Shown here: positions 45,471 to 54,735 of the stretch, one piece after another
Layout of the letters: each line of letters starts with the position of its first letter
Position numbering within the stretch: position 1 is the stretch's first letter
DNA from: Acerihabitans sp015654925
Lineage (GTDB): Bacteria; Pseudomonadota; Gammaproteobacteria; Enterobacterales; Enterobacteriaceae
Length of the DNA stretch: 64,000 nucleotides
NCBI RefSeq assembly: GCF_047324175.1
Contig: NZ_CP178732.1
Span: 4,030,001 to 4,094,000 of the forward strand
Reading direction: 5' to 3'
Program-made: the position numbers and the translations under genes
Notes under the pieces: generated by a model
What the model was told of the DNA's origin: nothing
Databases searched by the model: none
The model's input: the letters and a program-made list of their open reading frames with translations, nothing else

Positions 45471-46235
45471 ATGGCGGACGAACTGAGTCATGAGGAAATG
45501 CTGCGCTACAACCGTCAAATCATACTGCGCGGCTTTGATTTCGACGGCCAGGAAAAACTCAAGAACGCCCGGGTGCTGATCGTTGGCGCCGGCGGCCTGG
45601 GCTGCGCTGCGGCCTTATACCTGGCCGCAGCCGGCGTCGGCCACCTTACCTTGCTGGATTTCGACACCGTCGCGCTATCCAACCTGCAACGGCAAATTTT
45701 ACATACCGACCGGCGCATCGGCATGGCCAAAGTCGACTCCGCCGCCGAGGCCCTGTCAGCGGTCAACCCCCATGTAGACATCACTCCGCTGAACGCCGCC
45801 CTCGACGACGACGCGCTCGGCGCACGGGTGGCGCAAGCCGGCGCGGTAGTGGACTGCACCGACAACGTGGCCACGCGCGAACAGCTCAACCGCCTGTGCT
45901 TCGCCCATAAAGTCCCGCTGGTATCCGGCGCGGCCATCCGCATGGAAGGCCAAATCAGCGTTTTCACCTACCGGGACGGCGAACCCTGCTACCGCTGCCT
46001 CAGCCGCCTGTTCGGCGACGACAGCCTCACCTGCGCCGAATCCGGCGTCATGGCCCCCCTGGTGGGCATCATCGGCTCGCTCCAGGCCATGGAAACCATC
46101 AAACTCTTAACCGCCTTCGGCAGTACAACCCCCGGCCGGCTCGTCATTTATGACGCCATGACCCTGCAATTTCGTGAAATGACCCTGCGGCGCGATCCCC
46201 ACTGCGATGTATGCGGCGCGGCGGAGGCACACTAA
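45471..46235 (+). CDS. moeB: Molybdopterin-synthase adenylyltransferase MoeB
   Basis: MoeB adenylates the C-terminal glycine of MoaD so that sulfur can be added. It is an E1-like enzyme; the 254 residues show the nucleotide-binding GAGGLGCAAALYLA, the DFDTVALSNLQRQ block with the catalytic arginine-rich segment, DCTDNVATR and two zinc-binding cysteine pairs (CYRC and CDVC). It is in an operon with moeA and convergent with ybiT, 20 bp away. Confidence 0.96.
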   Translation: MADELSHEEMLRYNRQIILRGFDFDGQEKLKNARVLIVGAGGLGCAAALYLAAAGVGHLTLLDFDTVALSNLQRQILHTDRRIGMAKVDSAAEALSAVNPHVDITPLNAALDDDALGARVAQAGAVVDCTDNVATREQLNRLCFAHKVPLVSGAAIRMEGQISVFTYRDGEPCYRCLSRLFGDDSLTCAESGVMAPLVGIIGSLQAMETIKLLTAFGSTTPGRLVIYDAMTLQFREMTLRRDPHCDVCGAAEAH

Positions 46236-46255
46236 AGGGAAAGCGGGCCGATAAG

Positions 46256-47851
46256 TCAATTAACGCCCTGACTACGCAGATAGTCCTCATAATTGCCGCT
46301 GAAATCGATCGCCCTTTCCGGCGTCAACTCCAAAATACGCGTGGCCAGGGAACTCACGAACTCGCGGTCGTGGGACACAAAAATCAACGTCCCCTGATAC
46401 AACTCCAGCGCCGAATTCAGCGACTCGATGGACTCCATATCCAAATGGTTGGTAGGCTCATCCATCAGCAAAATATTCGGCTTTTGCATCATCAGCTTAC
46501 CAAACATCATCCGCCCTTGTTCACCACCGGATAACACGCCCACCTGCTTATTGATATCATCCTGGCTAAACAGCAAACGGCCAAGAATACTGCGCACCGC
46601 CTGCTCATCATCGCTGGGCTGCTTCCACTGGCTCATCCAGTCGAACACCGTAATATTCTCGGTAAACTCACTGGCATGATCCTGGGCATAATACCCAATA
46701 CTGGTATTCTCGGACCATTTGATTTCCCCGCCCGCCGGCGCCAGCTCGCCCACCAGCGTTTTTAGCAGCGTGGTTTTACCAATACCGTTGGGGCCTAATA
46801 TCGCCATCTTCTCGCCCACTTCCAGCATCAGATTCATTTTATTTAACAGCACCGGCTGGCCTGCGTACCCCTGGGTCAGTTGCGTAACTTCCAGCGCGTT
46901 GCGGAATAATTTCTTATTCTGGTCGAAGCGGATAAACGGATTCTGGCGGCTGGAGACCTTCACCTCATCGAGGGTAATCTTTTCGATCTGGCGGGCGCGG
47001 GAAGTCGCCTGGCGGGACTTGGACGCATTGGCGCTAAAACGGCTGACAAAGGATTGCAGCTCGGCGATTTGCGCCTTTTTCTTGGCATTGCCGGACATCA
47101 GTTGTTCGCGTGCCTGGGTGGATGCGGACATATAATCATCGTAATTCCCCGGATACACCCGCAGCTCGCCATAATCCAGATCCGCCATATGGGTGCACAC
47201 CATATTCAGGAAATGCCGGTCATGGGAAATAATGATCATGGTGCTATTACGATCGTTCAGCACCTGTTCCAGCCAGCGGATGGTATTGATGTCCAGGTTA
47301 TTGGTCGGTTCATCCAGCAGCAGGATATCCGGATTGGCAAACAGCGCCTGGGCCAGCAAGACGCGCAGTTTCCAGCCTGGCGCCACTTCGCTCATCGGGC
47401 CGTAATGCTGTTCCAGCGGAATGCCGACGCCCAGCAGCAACTCGCCGGCGCGGGCTTCCGCGGTATAACCGTCCATTTCGCCATACAGCACTTCCAAATC
47501 GGCCACGCGGTAGCCCTGCTGTTCAGTCATATCGGCCATGGCATAGATGCCGTCGCGCTCTTCTTTTACGGCCCACAGCTCGGCGTGGCCCATAATAACG
47601 GTATCAAGCACCGTATACTGTTCAAAGGCGAACTGATCCTGGCGCAGTTTACCCAAACGCTCGTTGGGGTCCAGGGCTACATGGCCGGCGCTGGGCACCA
47701 AATCGTCGCCGAGGATTTTCATCAGGGTCGATTTGCCGCAGCCGTTGGCGCCGATCAAGCCGTAGCGGTTGCCGCCGCCAAACTTAACGGAAATATTTTC
47801 GAATAGCGGTTTGCTACCGAATTGCATGGTGATGTTGTTACAGATTAGCAA
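46256..47851 (-). CDS. ybiT: ABC-F family ATPase YbiT
   Basis: A cytoplasmic ABC-F protein with two ATPase domains and no membrane part; this family acts on the ribosome during translation. Walker A motifs GANGCGKS and GPNGIGKT, signature segments (SEVAPGWKLR and LSGGEQGR) and Walker B LLLDEPTNNLD and LLMDEPTNHLD are present, with the inter-domain linker at about 240-320 (KKKAQIAELQSFVSRFSANA). The start is uncertain: a TTG at 47851 aligns with E. coli YbiT, whereas GTG at 47860 adds three residues. Confidence 0.94.
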   Translation of the reverse strand: MLICNNITMQFGSKPLFENISVKFGGGNRYGLIGANGCGKSTLMKILGDDLVPSAGHVALDPNERLGKLRQDQFAFEQYTVLDTVIMGHAELWAVKEERDGIYAMADMTEQQGYRVADLEVLYGEMDGYTAEARAGELLLGVGIPLEQHYGPMSEVAPGWKLRVLLAQALFANPDILLLDEPTNNLDINTIRWLEQVLNDRNSTMIIISHDRHFLNMVCTHMADLDYGELRVYPGNYDDYMSASTQAREQLMSGNAKKKAQIAELQSFVSRFSANASKSRQATSRARQIEKITLDEVKVSSRQNPFIRFDQNKKLFRNALEVTQLTQGYAGQPVLLNKMNLMLEVGEKMAILGPNGIGKTTLLKTLVGELAPAGGEIKWSENTSIGYYAQDHASEFTENITVFDWMSQWKQPSDDEQAVRSILGRLLFSQDDINKQVGVLSGGEQGRMMFGKLMMQKPNILLMDEPTNHLDMESIESLNSALELYQGTLIFVSHDREFVSSLATRILELTPERAIDFSGNYEDYLRSQGVN

Positions 47852-48502
47852 AAGAGGCACTCTTCAATTAAAAACGTGACATTACCCACATTATGCCACA
47901 CTCCGCTGCAAAATTGCTCCCTCTGTATGCAACCAAAGCAATTAGCGTCGAAAGCCCCGCCCCGGTACCGGTACCCGCCGCGGCCACGCAAGGTACGCCG
48001 GACGCCATAACGCAGCGTTTCAGTAATCTGCCGTCGTAAAGGATAAAAACCAGGCCGCATATCCCGGTGCGTTGATACGCCGTAATATTAATAAAGCGCT
48101 GCGCTAGCGCATAACGGTAAAATAAGCGCGGCATAATCCGCCCTGACTATTTATCTGCTTTGATAATAAATAGTATTCGTCCGGATAATGATATGAACGT
48201 CAATATTTTCTTTCATTATCGCGACAGGGGTAATATGAATGGAGTGGAAACGGAGATAAAGGCGAGATCGGCAATCGCTGTCATGACGCTTAAATAATTG
48301 AAAGCACGGCAGGAGTTGGATCAACTGTCATAAAAAATTCACCAGAGTCGGTACATGAAACAAATTGAATATACTTGAGGAAAACGCTAGAATTTGTGCT
48401 TAAGGGTATAGCGGCATAAAACTAAAAAGCATGGTCGATTTTCTCAACCATGCCAATTATCATAGGGTCTGCGGGCGAAGCGCCCCGGCCTTATAAGAGT
48501 AC
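47852..48502. other. 651-bp gap between ybiT and ompX
   Basis: In E. coli this interval holds ldtB, ybiR, mntR and others; none is recognisable here, not even as a fragment I could identify. The left third is GC-rich, the rest AT-rich, and the ompX terminator lies at its right end. The ybiT promoter should be in the left part. Confidence 0.6.
48423..48453 (-). terminator. Terminator of ompX
   Basis: On the minus strand GCATGGT / ACCATGC with an 11-base loop is followed by TTTTTAG, 50 bp after the ompX stop. Confidence 0.8.
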
Positions 48503-49021
48503 TTAGAAGCGGTAACCAACACCGGCAATCCAGGTACCAACGTCAACACTGCGGATACGGCTTTGTTCGTAGGAAACGTCAAGGGCGACGTTTTCCATAG
48601 GATTGAACTGCAAGCCTGCGCCGTAAGCTACGCCAACATCGCTAAAACCGTTGTTGTCGCCGCCGCGCTGCGCGTTATCAGTAGTTTTACCCGCGCCCAA
48701 GCCGACCACGCCATAAACGCTGGCCCAATCGTTGATGCGGTAAGCAGGACCGGCAGTCACGCCATAGTATTGGCCTTTCTGGTAAAAGCCTTTTTCAGAC
48801 TGGTTTTTTTCCAGATAGGTGAAAGAGCTAATCATGCTCCAAGGTTCGCTGCCGTCCATTTCGTAACGGTATTTTAAGTTGAACCCGGATGCTTTATTGA
48901 TGACGCCCTGCATATCGCCTTGGGCATAGCCCGCGGTAACGGTGCTTTCACCTGCCGTTGCGGAACCAGCCGCCACTGCCAATACACAAGCTAACGCTGA
49001 AAGACATGCAATTTTGTTCAT
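48503..49021 (-). CDS. ompX: Outer-membrane protein OmpX
   Basis: An eight-stranded outer-membrane barrel linked to adhesion and serum resistance in other enterobacteria. The 172-residue precursor has a signal peptide ending GSATA (residue 23) before GESTVTAGYAQGD and ends with the barrel signature phenylalanine (GVGYRF). ATG 49021 follows TGAGGTGG. Outer-membrane proteins of this type are common targets of RybB and other sigma-E small RNAs. Confidence 0.96.
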   Translation of the reverse strand: MNKIACLSALACVLAVAAGSATAGESTVTAGYAQGDMQGVINKASGFNLKYRYEMDGSEPWSMISSFTYLEKNQSEKGFYQKGQYYGVTAGPAYRINDWASVYGVVGLGAGKTTDNAQRGGDNNGFSDVGVAYGAGLQFNPMENVALDVSYEQSRIRSVDVGTWIAGVGYRF

Positions 49022-49552
49022 AACCACCTCAAATGTGAATTTACGTCCTAACCATGAAAATATAACAAAAAGTAGCACGAAACTCTGCTTAATAAATGTT
49101 GTCCAAGTAAACGTATCGTGTAACATAAGTTTTCAGATACTTCTATCCCATTCATTTTACTTATGTTTTGGCTATATCTCCTATTTTCCATCTTTACGTA
49201 TCCTTACAACATATCCAGATAATTCCGAACCGAATGAGTAAAAAATAGACCACTTTGGCCGATATCGCCGATTTTTTTTCTCAAATATCGGACGGAATTT
49301 CATTACGCAGATCGATTACAACCCCGTTTAGGATTTATTTAGCAAATAATGGCGGACTGGAACGCAATATGCATCGATTCATCACCGCCTGGTTTACCGA
49401 CTTATTTGGCAGCGCAAATTTACCTGAATGAACCCTATGAACAATCTCATCCGCGCCGAAATCAACAGGCGCGGGCATGGCAATTTCCGGCGACGTTTTT
49501 GCCGTTTTTTTGCGCTTTACCGCCGGGTGAAAGTGTACGCGGCCAGAGTTTT

Positions 49553-49561
49553 TGCTATAAT
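49553..49561 (+). promoter_or_regulatory. Isolated extended -10 promoter element
   Basis: TGCTATAAT matches an extended -10 box exactly. It lies 230 bp before dps, further than expected for the dps promoter, and no clear gene starts behind it. It could drive a long dps leader or an unannotated RNA. Confidence 0.35.
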
Positions 49562-49734
49562 GTTGTATTAGGGCATTAGATTAAATGAAAACCATTTGTA
49601 TTCTCTTTATTTTCTCGGAAATCAAGCGGTGGTTAGTGCCTTTTATCTATACTGGGTATGCTGTTTAATGGGATTGGGACGTATTGAAAGGCAGCAGCTA
49701 TATGAGTGATAGGATGCAGAAGTGCCAAACGCTG

Positions 49735-49742
49735 CTATACTT
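49735..49742 (+). promoter_or_regulatory. Likely dps promoter -10 element
   Basis: CTATACTT lies about 50 bp before the dps start, in the place and form expected for a sigma-S/sigma-70 promoter. OxyR and IHF sites known for E. coli dps were not identified. Confidence 0.5.
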
Positions 49743-49789
49743 TATGCCTGAACGAAATTAATAATGATCAATTAAGAGGATGATTAATG

Positions 49790-50296
49790 ATGAGTACCGC
49801 TAAACTGGTTAAAACGAAATCTTCCGAACTTATTTATACTCGCAACAATCTGGAAGAAGAGGTAAAGACTTCCAGTATCGCGCTGCTTAATCGTATGGTG
49901 GTCGAATTCGTCGATTTGGCGCTGATTACCAAACAGGCCCACTGGAACATGCGCGGCGCCAACTTTATCGCCGTACATGAAATGCTGGACGGCTTTCGCG
50001 CCATCATCCTGGATCATCAGGATACCATCGCGGAACGCGTGGTCCAATTAGGCGGCGTAGCGTTGGGCACCGTCCAGGTGACCAATGATAAAACCCCGCT
50101 GACCAGCTATCCGACCAATATCCATAGCGTGCAGGATCACCTGAAGGCGCTGGCCGATCGTTACGGCGTGGTGGCGAATGACACCCGTAAAGCCATCAGC
50201 GAAGCCGAAGACGACGAGGATACCGCTGATATCTTCACCGCCGCCTCGCGCGACCTGGATAAATTCTTGTGGTTTATCGAGTCCAATATTGAATAA
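49790..50296 (+). CDS. dps: Dps, DNA-binding ferritin-like protein
   Basis: Dps forms a 12-subunit shell that stores iron, uses hydrogen peroxide to oxidise it and condenses DNA in stationary phase. The 168 residues include the Lys-rich N-terminal tail (MSTAKLVKTKSS) that binds DNA and the ferroxidase segment KQAHWNMRGANFIAVHEMLDG with the conserved histidine and acidic residues, ending FLWFIESNIE as in E. coli. The second of two adjacent ATG codons fits the family start; GAGGATG lies just upstream. Confidence 0.97.
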   Translation: MSTAKLVKTKSSELIYTRNNLEEEVKTSSIALLNRMVVEFVDLALITKQAHWNMRGANFIAVHEMLDGFRAIILDHQDTIAERVVQLGGVALGTVQVTNDKTPLTSYPTNIHSVQDHLKALADRYGVVANDTRKAISEAEDDEDTADIFTAASRDLDKFLWFIESNIE

Positions 50297-50302
50297 TGCC
50301 GC

Positions 50303-50327
50303 TGGATAACCCGGACCGGGTTATCCA
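50303..50327 (+). other. Stem-loop directly after dps
   Basis: A perfect 11-bp stem TGGATAACCCG / CGGGTTATCCA with a three-base loop starts six bases after the dps stop. It has no T-run and may protect the 3' end of the abundant dps message. Confidence 0.65.
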
Positions 50328-50395
50328 TGGTCGCCGGTATTGGTGACTGATTGCTGGTGACCGAATGCTGGCGAAAAGCACGCTAAAATTGAATT

Positions 50396-50430
50396 GGAAA
50401 GGCTGACAGCGCAAGCTGCCGGCCTTTTTT
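50396..50430 (+). terminator. Terminator after dps
   Basis: AAAGGC and GCCTTTTTT flank an inner stem CAGC / GCTG, giving a Rho-independent hairpin with a T-run, 34 bp before ybiI. Confidence 0.75.
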
Positions 50431-50464
50431 AATCCTTTGCGTTGCGATCAACTGGGGGTTATCC

Positions 50465-50731
50465 ATGGCAAGCGGATGGGCGCCGGATGGCGCGGTACAA
50501 GACCAAATAGATTCCACCATCAATGATGCGGTGCAGCGTGCGCGCCACGAACTGTCGCAAGGCGAAAGCGCCGAATATTGCCGTGAATGCGGCGAGCCGA
50601 TTGCCGAGGCCCGGCGCATGGCGCTGCCCGGGGTGCAATTGTGCATTCAATGCCAAAGCGAGCAGGATAAAAAACGCCAGGCCCATGCCGGTTACAACCG
50701 CCGCGGCAGTAAAGATAGCCAACTGCGCTAG
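50465..50731 (+). CDS. ybiI: YbiI, DksA/TraR-type zinc finger protein
   Basis: An 88-residue protein, the same length as E. coli YbiI. It has a C4 zinc finger (C39, C42, C60, C63) and the conserved ends MASGWAPD and YNRRGSKDSQLR. Related short DksA-like proteins bind RNA polymerase, but the role of YbiI itself is not established. The flavin reductase-like gene starts 23 bp downstream, which suggests co-transcription. Confidence 0.93.
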   Translation: MASGWAPDGAVQDQIDSTINDAVQRARHELSQGESAEYCRECGEPIAEARRMALPGVQLCIQCQSEQDKKRQAHAGYNRRGSKDSQLR

Positions 50732-50754
50732 CCGCCCAACCTTTGGAGAAAACC

Positions 50755-51396
50755 ATGAGTTCACCGGCTACCCATTATTACGAACCGCGCCTTGGGCATG
50801 GACTGCCCCACGATCCGTTAAACGCGATTATCGGGCCGCGGCCTATCGGCTGGATTGCCTCGGTTAACGCCGCGGGGCAGCGCAACCTGGCCCCTTATAG
50901 CTTTTTTAACTGCTTTAATTATCATCCGCCGATTATTGGTTTTTGCAGCGTCGGCTGGAAAGACAGCGTGGCCAATATCAGCGCCACCGGGGAGTTTGTC
51001 TGGAACCTGGCGACCCGCCCGCTGGCCGAAGCCATGAATAACTGCTCCGCCTCGCTGCCCGCCGGGCAGGATGAGTTCAGCTTTGCCGGCCTGACCCCCG
51101 TTAAAGGCACGCGCGTGGCGGCCCATCGGGTAGCGGAAAGCCCGGTTAATTTTGAATGCAAATTGACCCAGTGCATCCAATTGCAGGCCGCGGACGGCGC
51201 GCGCATTGATAGTTGGCTGGTGCTGGGAGAAGTAGTGGCCGTGCATATCGCTACATCTTTGTTCGACGAGCACGGCGTTTATCAAACCGCCGCCGCTCAG
51301 CCCATTCTGCGCGCCGGCGGCCCCAGCGCGTATTACGGCATTTCCGATGAACAGCGTTTTGATTTGATCCGTCCGGACGATCGCAGCGGAAAGTAA
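50755..51396 (+). CDS. Flavin reductase-like (FMN-binding split barrel) protein
   Basis: The 213-residue protein belongs to the flavin reductase-like domain family: GPRPIGWIASVNAAGQRNLAPYSFFN and FVWNLATRPLAEAMN are the typical FMN-binding blocks, with the C-terminal half closing the barrel. Members reduce FMN with NAD(P)H for partner oxygenases or have unknown substrates. No partner enzyme is nearby. ATG 50755 has GGAGAA upstream; a TTG four codons earlier is part of that site. Confidence 0.82.
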   Translation: MSSPATHYYEPRLGHGLPHDPLNAIIGPRPIGWIASVNAAGQRNLAPYSFFNCFNYHPPIIGFCSVGWKDSVANISATGEFVWNLATRPLAEAMNNCSASLPAGQDEFSFAGLTPVKGTRVAAHRVAESPVNFECKLTQCIQLQAADGARIDSWLVLGEVVAVHIATSLFDEHGVYQTAAAQPILRAGGPSAYYGISDEQRFDLIRPDDRSGK

Positions 51397-51519
51397 CGGG
51401 GCGGAGACATTTAATCCTGCAAAAAATATGACATTTTTGGTCAATAATCACTGCTGTAATTTGTTCATAACAAGCGTATTATAAGCATCCGATATGATAC
51501 TATTTACAGCGTGATTATT

Positions 51520-51741
51520 ATGAAACACATCTATTTGACGACCCTAATGCTCCTGCTCAGCGCCGCCGCTAACGCAGCGCCGGTATATCGGCTGCCGGAC
51601 ATGCCCCATGACCCGCGCATCGATAGCGCTTGTTTAAGCAAAAACACCGCCACTACCGCCGGCAAATGTCCGCGCCAGGTATTTTCCCCAGGCAAAAACC
51701 AGGCGGTAGAAGGCTACAGCCCGGTATACCATAAAGACTAA
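51520..51741 (+). CDS. Small predicted periplasmic protein
   Basis: A 73-residue product with a clear signal peptide (MKHIYLTTLMLLLSAAANA, cleaved before APVYR). The mature part is about 54 residues, with two cysteines that could form a disulfide (in SACLSKN and GKCPRQ), and is Pro/Tyr-rich at the ends. I do not recognise the family. The GTG at 51511 is a possible earlier start, but ATG 51520 gives the better signal peptide. It is convergent with the M3 peptidase gene. Confidence 0.6.
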   Translation: MKHIYLTTLMLLLSAAANAAPVYRLPDMPHDPRIDSACLSKNTATTAGKCPRQVFSPGKNQAVEGYSPVYHKD

Positions 51742-51781
51742 ACCGCGTTAAATCGGCGCTAACGCAGCGCTGTCCCTGAGT

Positions 51782-53638
51782 TTATTGATAATCCCGGCGA
51801 ATAAACGCGGCGAACTGCCGGCACATCGACTCATCCCCCTGCTCGTTGGATGCCAAAACCCGGTCGCCGTCAATAATGGTGATGCGCGCGTTAAGATCAA
51901 AATCCGCCGGCGGCTGCGGCCGCGACATTCCCTGCGCAATGCTGTGCTGCGCCTGCTGCCAGGCCTGATCCACGGTTTGATTGCAGGCCGCGGCCAGATA
52001 AGCCGGGTTAAAGCCTTCACCGGTCAGGCTACGGAGCGTATCGTCGTGGGTAACGCTATTGCCGGGCAACCAGTAATGGGCGGCCAAATCCGGTCCGATG
52101 GCGGGGTTATCGGTAAGGTAGCCGTCGCGATCCAGGAAGAAGTGCCGGGTTTGTTCCACCGCCATCAATGCCAATAGATAACCCTGATAAGAACAGGCCG
52201 ATTCCTGCGATAATAAATGGGGAATGGCGATCGTCGGCCGGGGGCTGCCTTCGACGCCAAGGATGCGCAGTTCGGTTTCCCTCGCCAGCGCCGTGATAGC
52301 CTCCGGCGTCAGTTGTTCATCCGCCCATTGATAAAGCGCCCATTCAAAATAGGGAACCAGCAAAATATGCCGCTCGTTGAAGGCGCGCATGGGCTGGCGC
52401 GCGGCAATGGATGCCTGGATAAGCGCATCGGGAGGCGGCTCGCCGTTGCCGTTTAACGCATAACGTTTTAACCAGTCGGCGTCATCCAGCAGGCTATCGC
52501 AAAACATCGACTGCGTTTCGGCATAGGCCATGGAGGTGGGCGGAAACTCCTGCGAAAAACAGGGGGCATTCTGGCGGATATTGGCAAAATGCGCCGCATG
52601 TCCCCCTTCATGAAACAGCGTATTGATGCCGCTGATGCCGCTGCCCACCTGATCGGGTTTAGCCAGGCTGGTGAAATTAATGCGCGCCGGTATCCATTCC
52701 CCCTGTTGCCAGAAGGGGGGCACCGGCCCGTGCATAAATCCATTCTCATATTTATCTTTGCGTACCAGCAGATCGAGCTGCATCCGCGCGCCGTTAAACC
52801 CGATATGCAGCCGTTTGAAACTGTTGACCCAGCGTTCCAGCGAGTCGGCAAACGGCAGATACGGGTCCATCTGCCGGGTCACGTCGCCGGCGGTGGCGTA
52901 GCGGATATTCCACGGTTTCAGGGCATCCCGTCCCTTATCCGCCGCCAGTTGATCCAGGCTGCGCAGATTGCTTTCACGCGTCTGCTCTTCAAAGCGATCC
53001 AAAATGGCGAATAGCTGTTCCGGCGTCATCTGCTCGGTTTTATTCACTTTGTAATCAAAATAGTTACGATAGCCCATTTGGCGGGCAAAACGATTGCGCA
53101 GCCGGACCAGCGTCGGCAGCCCATGCAGCAGCAGCCATTGTTCCAGCTCGCGCAGCGCCAGCTGCGAACTTTGGCGCCAGGACTCATTGGCGTTATTGGC
53201 CTGGTTGGTCAGCAACTCGCCCAGCGTGGCCGGCACCCGCTCGCCCCGGTCGTTAATATGAGTCAGCGTAAGGGTTTTGCGCCGCACGTACAGATCGTTT
53301 TCCGCCTCGATAATTTCATCCATCAGGGCCTGGGCCTTGGGATCTTCAATTACGTTGCAGTCAAAAAAACGCGCCCAGCCCCGCAGACCATGCAGGGTGT
53401 CGTCGCGCTGGCGGTTTGGCGGCGCGCTTGCCAGGGCGGCGATATGGCCGCGGATCTGCGCCGGGCGCGCGGGGTCGGCGATAAACCGCTTGTAGGCCTG
53501 TTCCGCGCTGGCGAAACGCTCGGACACGCCGGCGCCGCCAATGGCCATATAGTTTTGCCAGAACAAATCTTCTTTGGTTTGATGCACCGCCAGATAGTCG
53601 CGGTTCAAGGCGTTAAAATACTCTACTGCTGTTTGCAT
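51782..53638 (-). CDS. M3-family zinc metallopeptidase
   Basis: The 618-residue protein has the thermolysin-like zinc site H343-E-G-G-H347 and a downstream glutamate in the MAYAETQSMFCDSLL helix as third ligand, as in oligopeptidases of family M3. The N-terminal ~300 residues are helical, with the double-cap arrangement of this family. No signal peptide is seen, so it should act on peptides in the cytoplasm. It is not the E. coli PrlC or Dcp by length or sequence, and E. coli has no such gene here. Same strand as ybiB, 116 bp downstream of it. Confidence 0.85.
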   Translation of the reverse strand: MQTAVEYFNALNRDYLAVHQTKEDLFWQNYMAIGGAGVSERFASAEQAYKRFIADPARPAQIRGHIAALASAPPNRQRDDTLHGLRGWARFFDCNVIEDPKAQALMDEIIEAENDLYVRRKTLTLTHINDRGERVPATLGELLTNQANNANESWRQSSQLALRELEQWLLLHGLPTLVRLRNRFARQMGYRNYFDYKVNKTEQMTPEQLFAILDRFEEQTRESNLRSLDQLAADKGRDALKPWNIRYATAGDVTRQMDPYLPFADSLERWVNSFKRLHIGFNGARMQLDLLVRKDKYENGFMHGPVPPFWQQGEWIPARINFTSLAKPDQVGSGISGINTLFHEGGHAAHFANIRQNAPCFSQEFPPTSMAYAETQSMFCDSLLDDADWLKRYALNGNGEPPPDALIQASIAARQPMRAFNERHILLVPYFEWALYQWADEQLTPEAITALARETELRILGVEGSPRPTIAIPHLLSQESACSYQGYLLALMAVEQTRHFFLDRDGYLTDNPAIGPDLAAHYWLPGNSVTHDDTLRSLTGEGFNPAYLAAACNQTVDQAWQQAQHSIAQGMSRPQPPADFDLNARITIIDGDRVLASNEQGDESMCRQFAAFIRRDYQ

Positions 53639-53754
53639 AAGGGATCGTCTCCATCGAAATTATCTGCCCCGCGGCGGCGGGATGTGCGGCAAAGCGTGCT
53701 GCGAAATGTGCTGCGAAATGCCTTTGGCGCGTCAAAGTCCGAGAGCCAGGGCGA

Positions 53755-54735
53755 TCAGGCCCGGGCCATGACCGCATCGATATGCGTTAATGCCTGGTCA
53801 AAGGACGGCGCCTGTCCCGCGGCGGCGATAATGCAGGCCAATTGCAATCTGATAGCCTCCGGCAAAGGAAATTCGCCGCGCAGGCAGGCTTCGGTCCAGC
53901 GGGCGGTAGTCACCGCATCGCGCCCGGCGGGTAAACTCTCCAGCGGCGGTAGCGGATATTGCAGCGGGTCGAGCACCAACCGCTGTTCCCCCTGGTGCAT
54001 GGTATAAATTTTAGTCATGCGCTGCGGATTGGCATAGGTCTCGCCCTCGGTGCCATTCATCAGCAAGCCGCTGCTATTGATGGCATTAAAAAACGTGGCG
54101 ACGCGATTAATATATTCCGGATGGGATACGCTGGATAAACGCCAATGCACATGATGATGGAACGGCGTGGCCAGTTTGGCCAGCGTATGGGCGCTATTGC
54201 GCACCCCCATGCGCCAGCGCAGCTTTAATTGCTTATCCAGCGCCGGGCATAAAGCGGACACCGGAATAAATACCGGTTCCTGGCCCAGCACCAGCGCGCT
54301 TTGCGCCTCAAGGGGAGAGGTACGCGGCGCGATGCCGAGTTCGTGAAGTATTTCCGCGCTGGTGACCCGTCCAGGATCTTCGGTCACCCCGTGCACTACG
54401 ACCGGGAACCCCAGGCGCGTCAGCATCAGCGCCAGCAGCGGCGTAAGATTGGCCTGCTTGCGCGCGCCGTTATAGCTGGGGATCACGATGGGCGGCGGCA
54501 TATTAACCGGCGCCTGCAGCGCCATGACCTGTTCCTGCATGGCTTCATAAAAGCCAAGCATTTCCCCCTGCGCCTCTCCTTTGATCCGAAAGGCGATCAG
54601 TAACCCGCCCAGCTCCAGCTCAGGCACCTCTCCCGCCAGGATAGCGCGGTAGAGTTGGCTGGATGTCTGCCGATCCAGATCGCGGGCATGATTTTTGCCG
54701 CGCCCGACTTCTTTGATAATTTTGCTGTAATCCAT
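53755..54735 (-). CDS. ybiB: YbiB, TrpD2-like nucleic-acid-binding protein
   Basis: The 326-residue protein matches YbiB (TrpD2), a homologue of anthranilate phosphoribosyltransferase that lacks that activity and binds DNA or RNA. Conserved blocks are MDYSKIIKEVGRGKNHARDL, LLIAFRIKGEA, IPSYNGARKQANLTPLL and RWRMGVRNSAHTLAKLATP. The start at 54735 gives the family length; the upstream reading adds 72 residues of low-complexity sequence. In E. coli it is the second gene of the LexA-controlled dinG-ybiB operon; here an orphan gene separates the two. Confidence 0.92.
   Translation of the reverse strand: MDYSKIIKEVGRGKNHARDLDRQTSSQLYRAILAGEVPELELGGLLIAFRIKGEAQGEMLGFYEAMQEQVMALQAPVNMPPPIVIPSYNGARKQANLTPLLALMLTRLGFPVVVHGVTEDPGRVTSAEILHELGIAPRTSPLEAQSALVLGQEPVFIPVSALCPALDKQLKLRWRMGVRNSAHTLAKLATPFHHHVHWRLSSVSHPEYINRVATFFNAINSSGLLMNGTEGETYANPQRMTKIYTMHQGEQRLVLDPLQYPLPPLESLPAGRDAVTTARWTEACLRGEFPLPEAIRLQLACIIAAAGQAPSFDQALTHIDAVMARA

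Larger units (their letters stand above)
49022..49789. other. 768-bp gap between ompX and dps
   Basis: E. coli has rhtA here; no trace was recognised. The stretch is AT-rich and must hold the ompX promoter (left) and the dps promoter (right, with a CTATACTT -10-like box at 49735-49742). A lone extended -10 element lies near 49556. Confidence 0.55.

Noticed and set aside
47868..48134. An 88-codon minus-strand frame between ybiT and ompX
   Set aside because: No similarity to any protein I know, no ribosome site, and it overlaps the expected ybiT promoter region.
49585..49668. A 27-residue hydrophobic reading frame (MKTICILFIF...) upstream of dps
   Set aside because: No ribosome site, no family recognised, and AT-rich sequence makes such frames common. 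The nearby -10 element alone is not enough.
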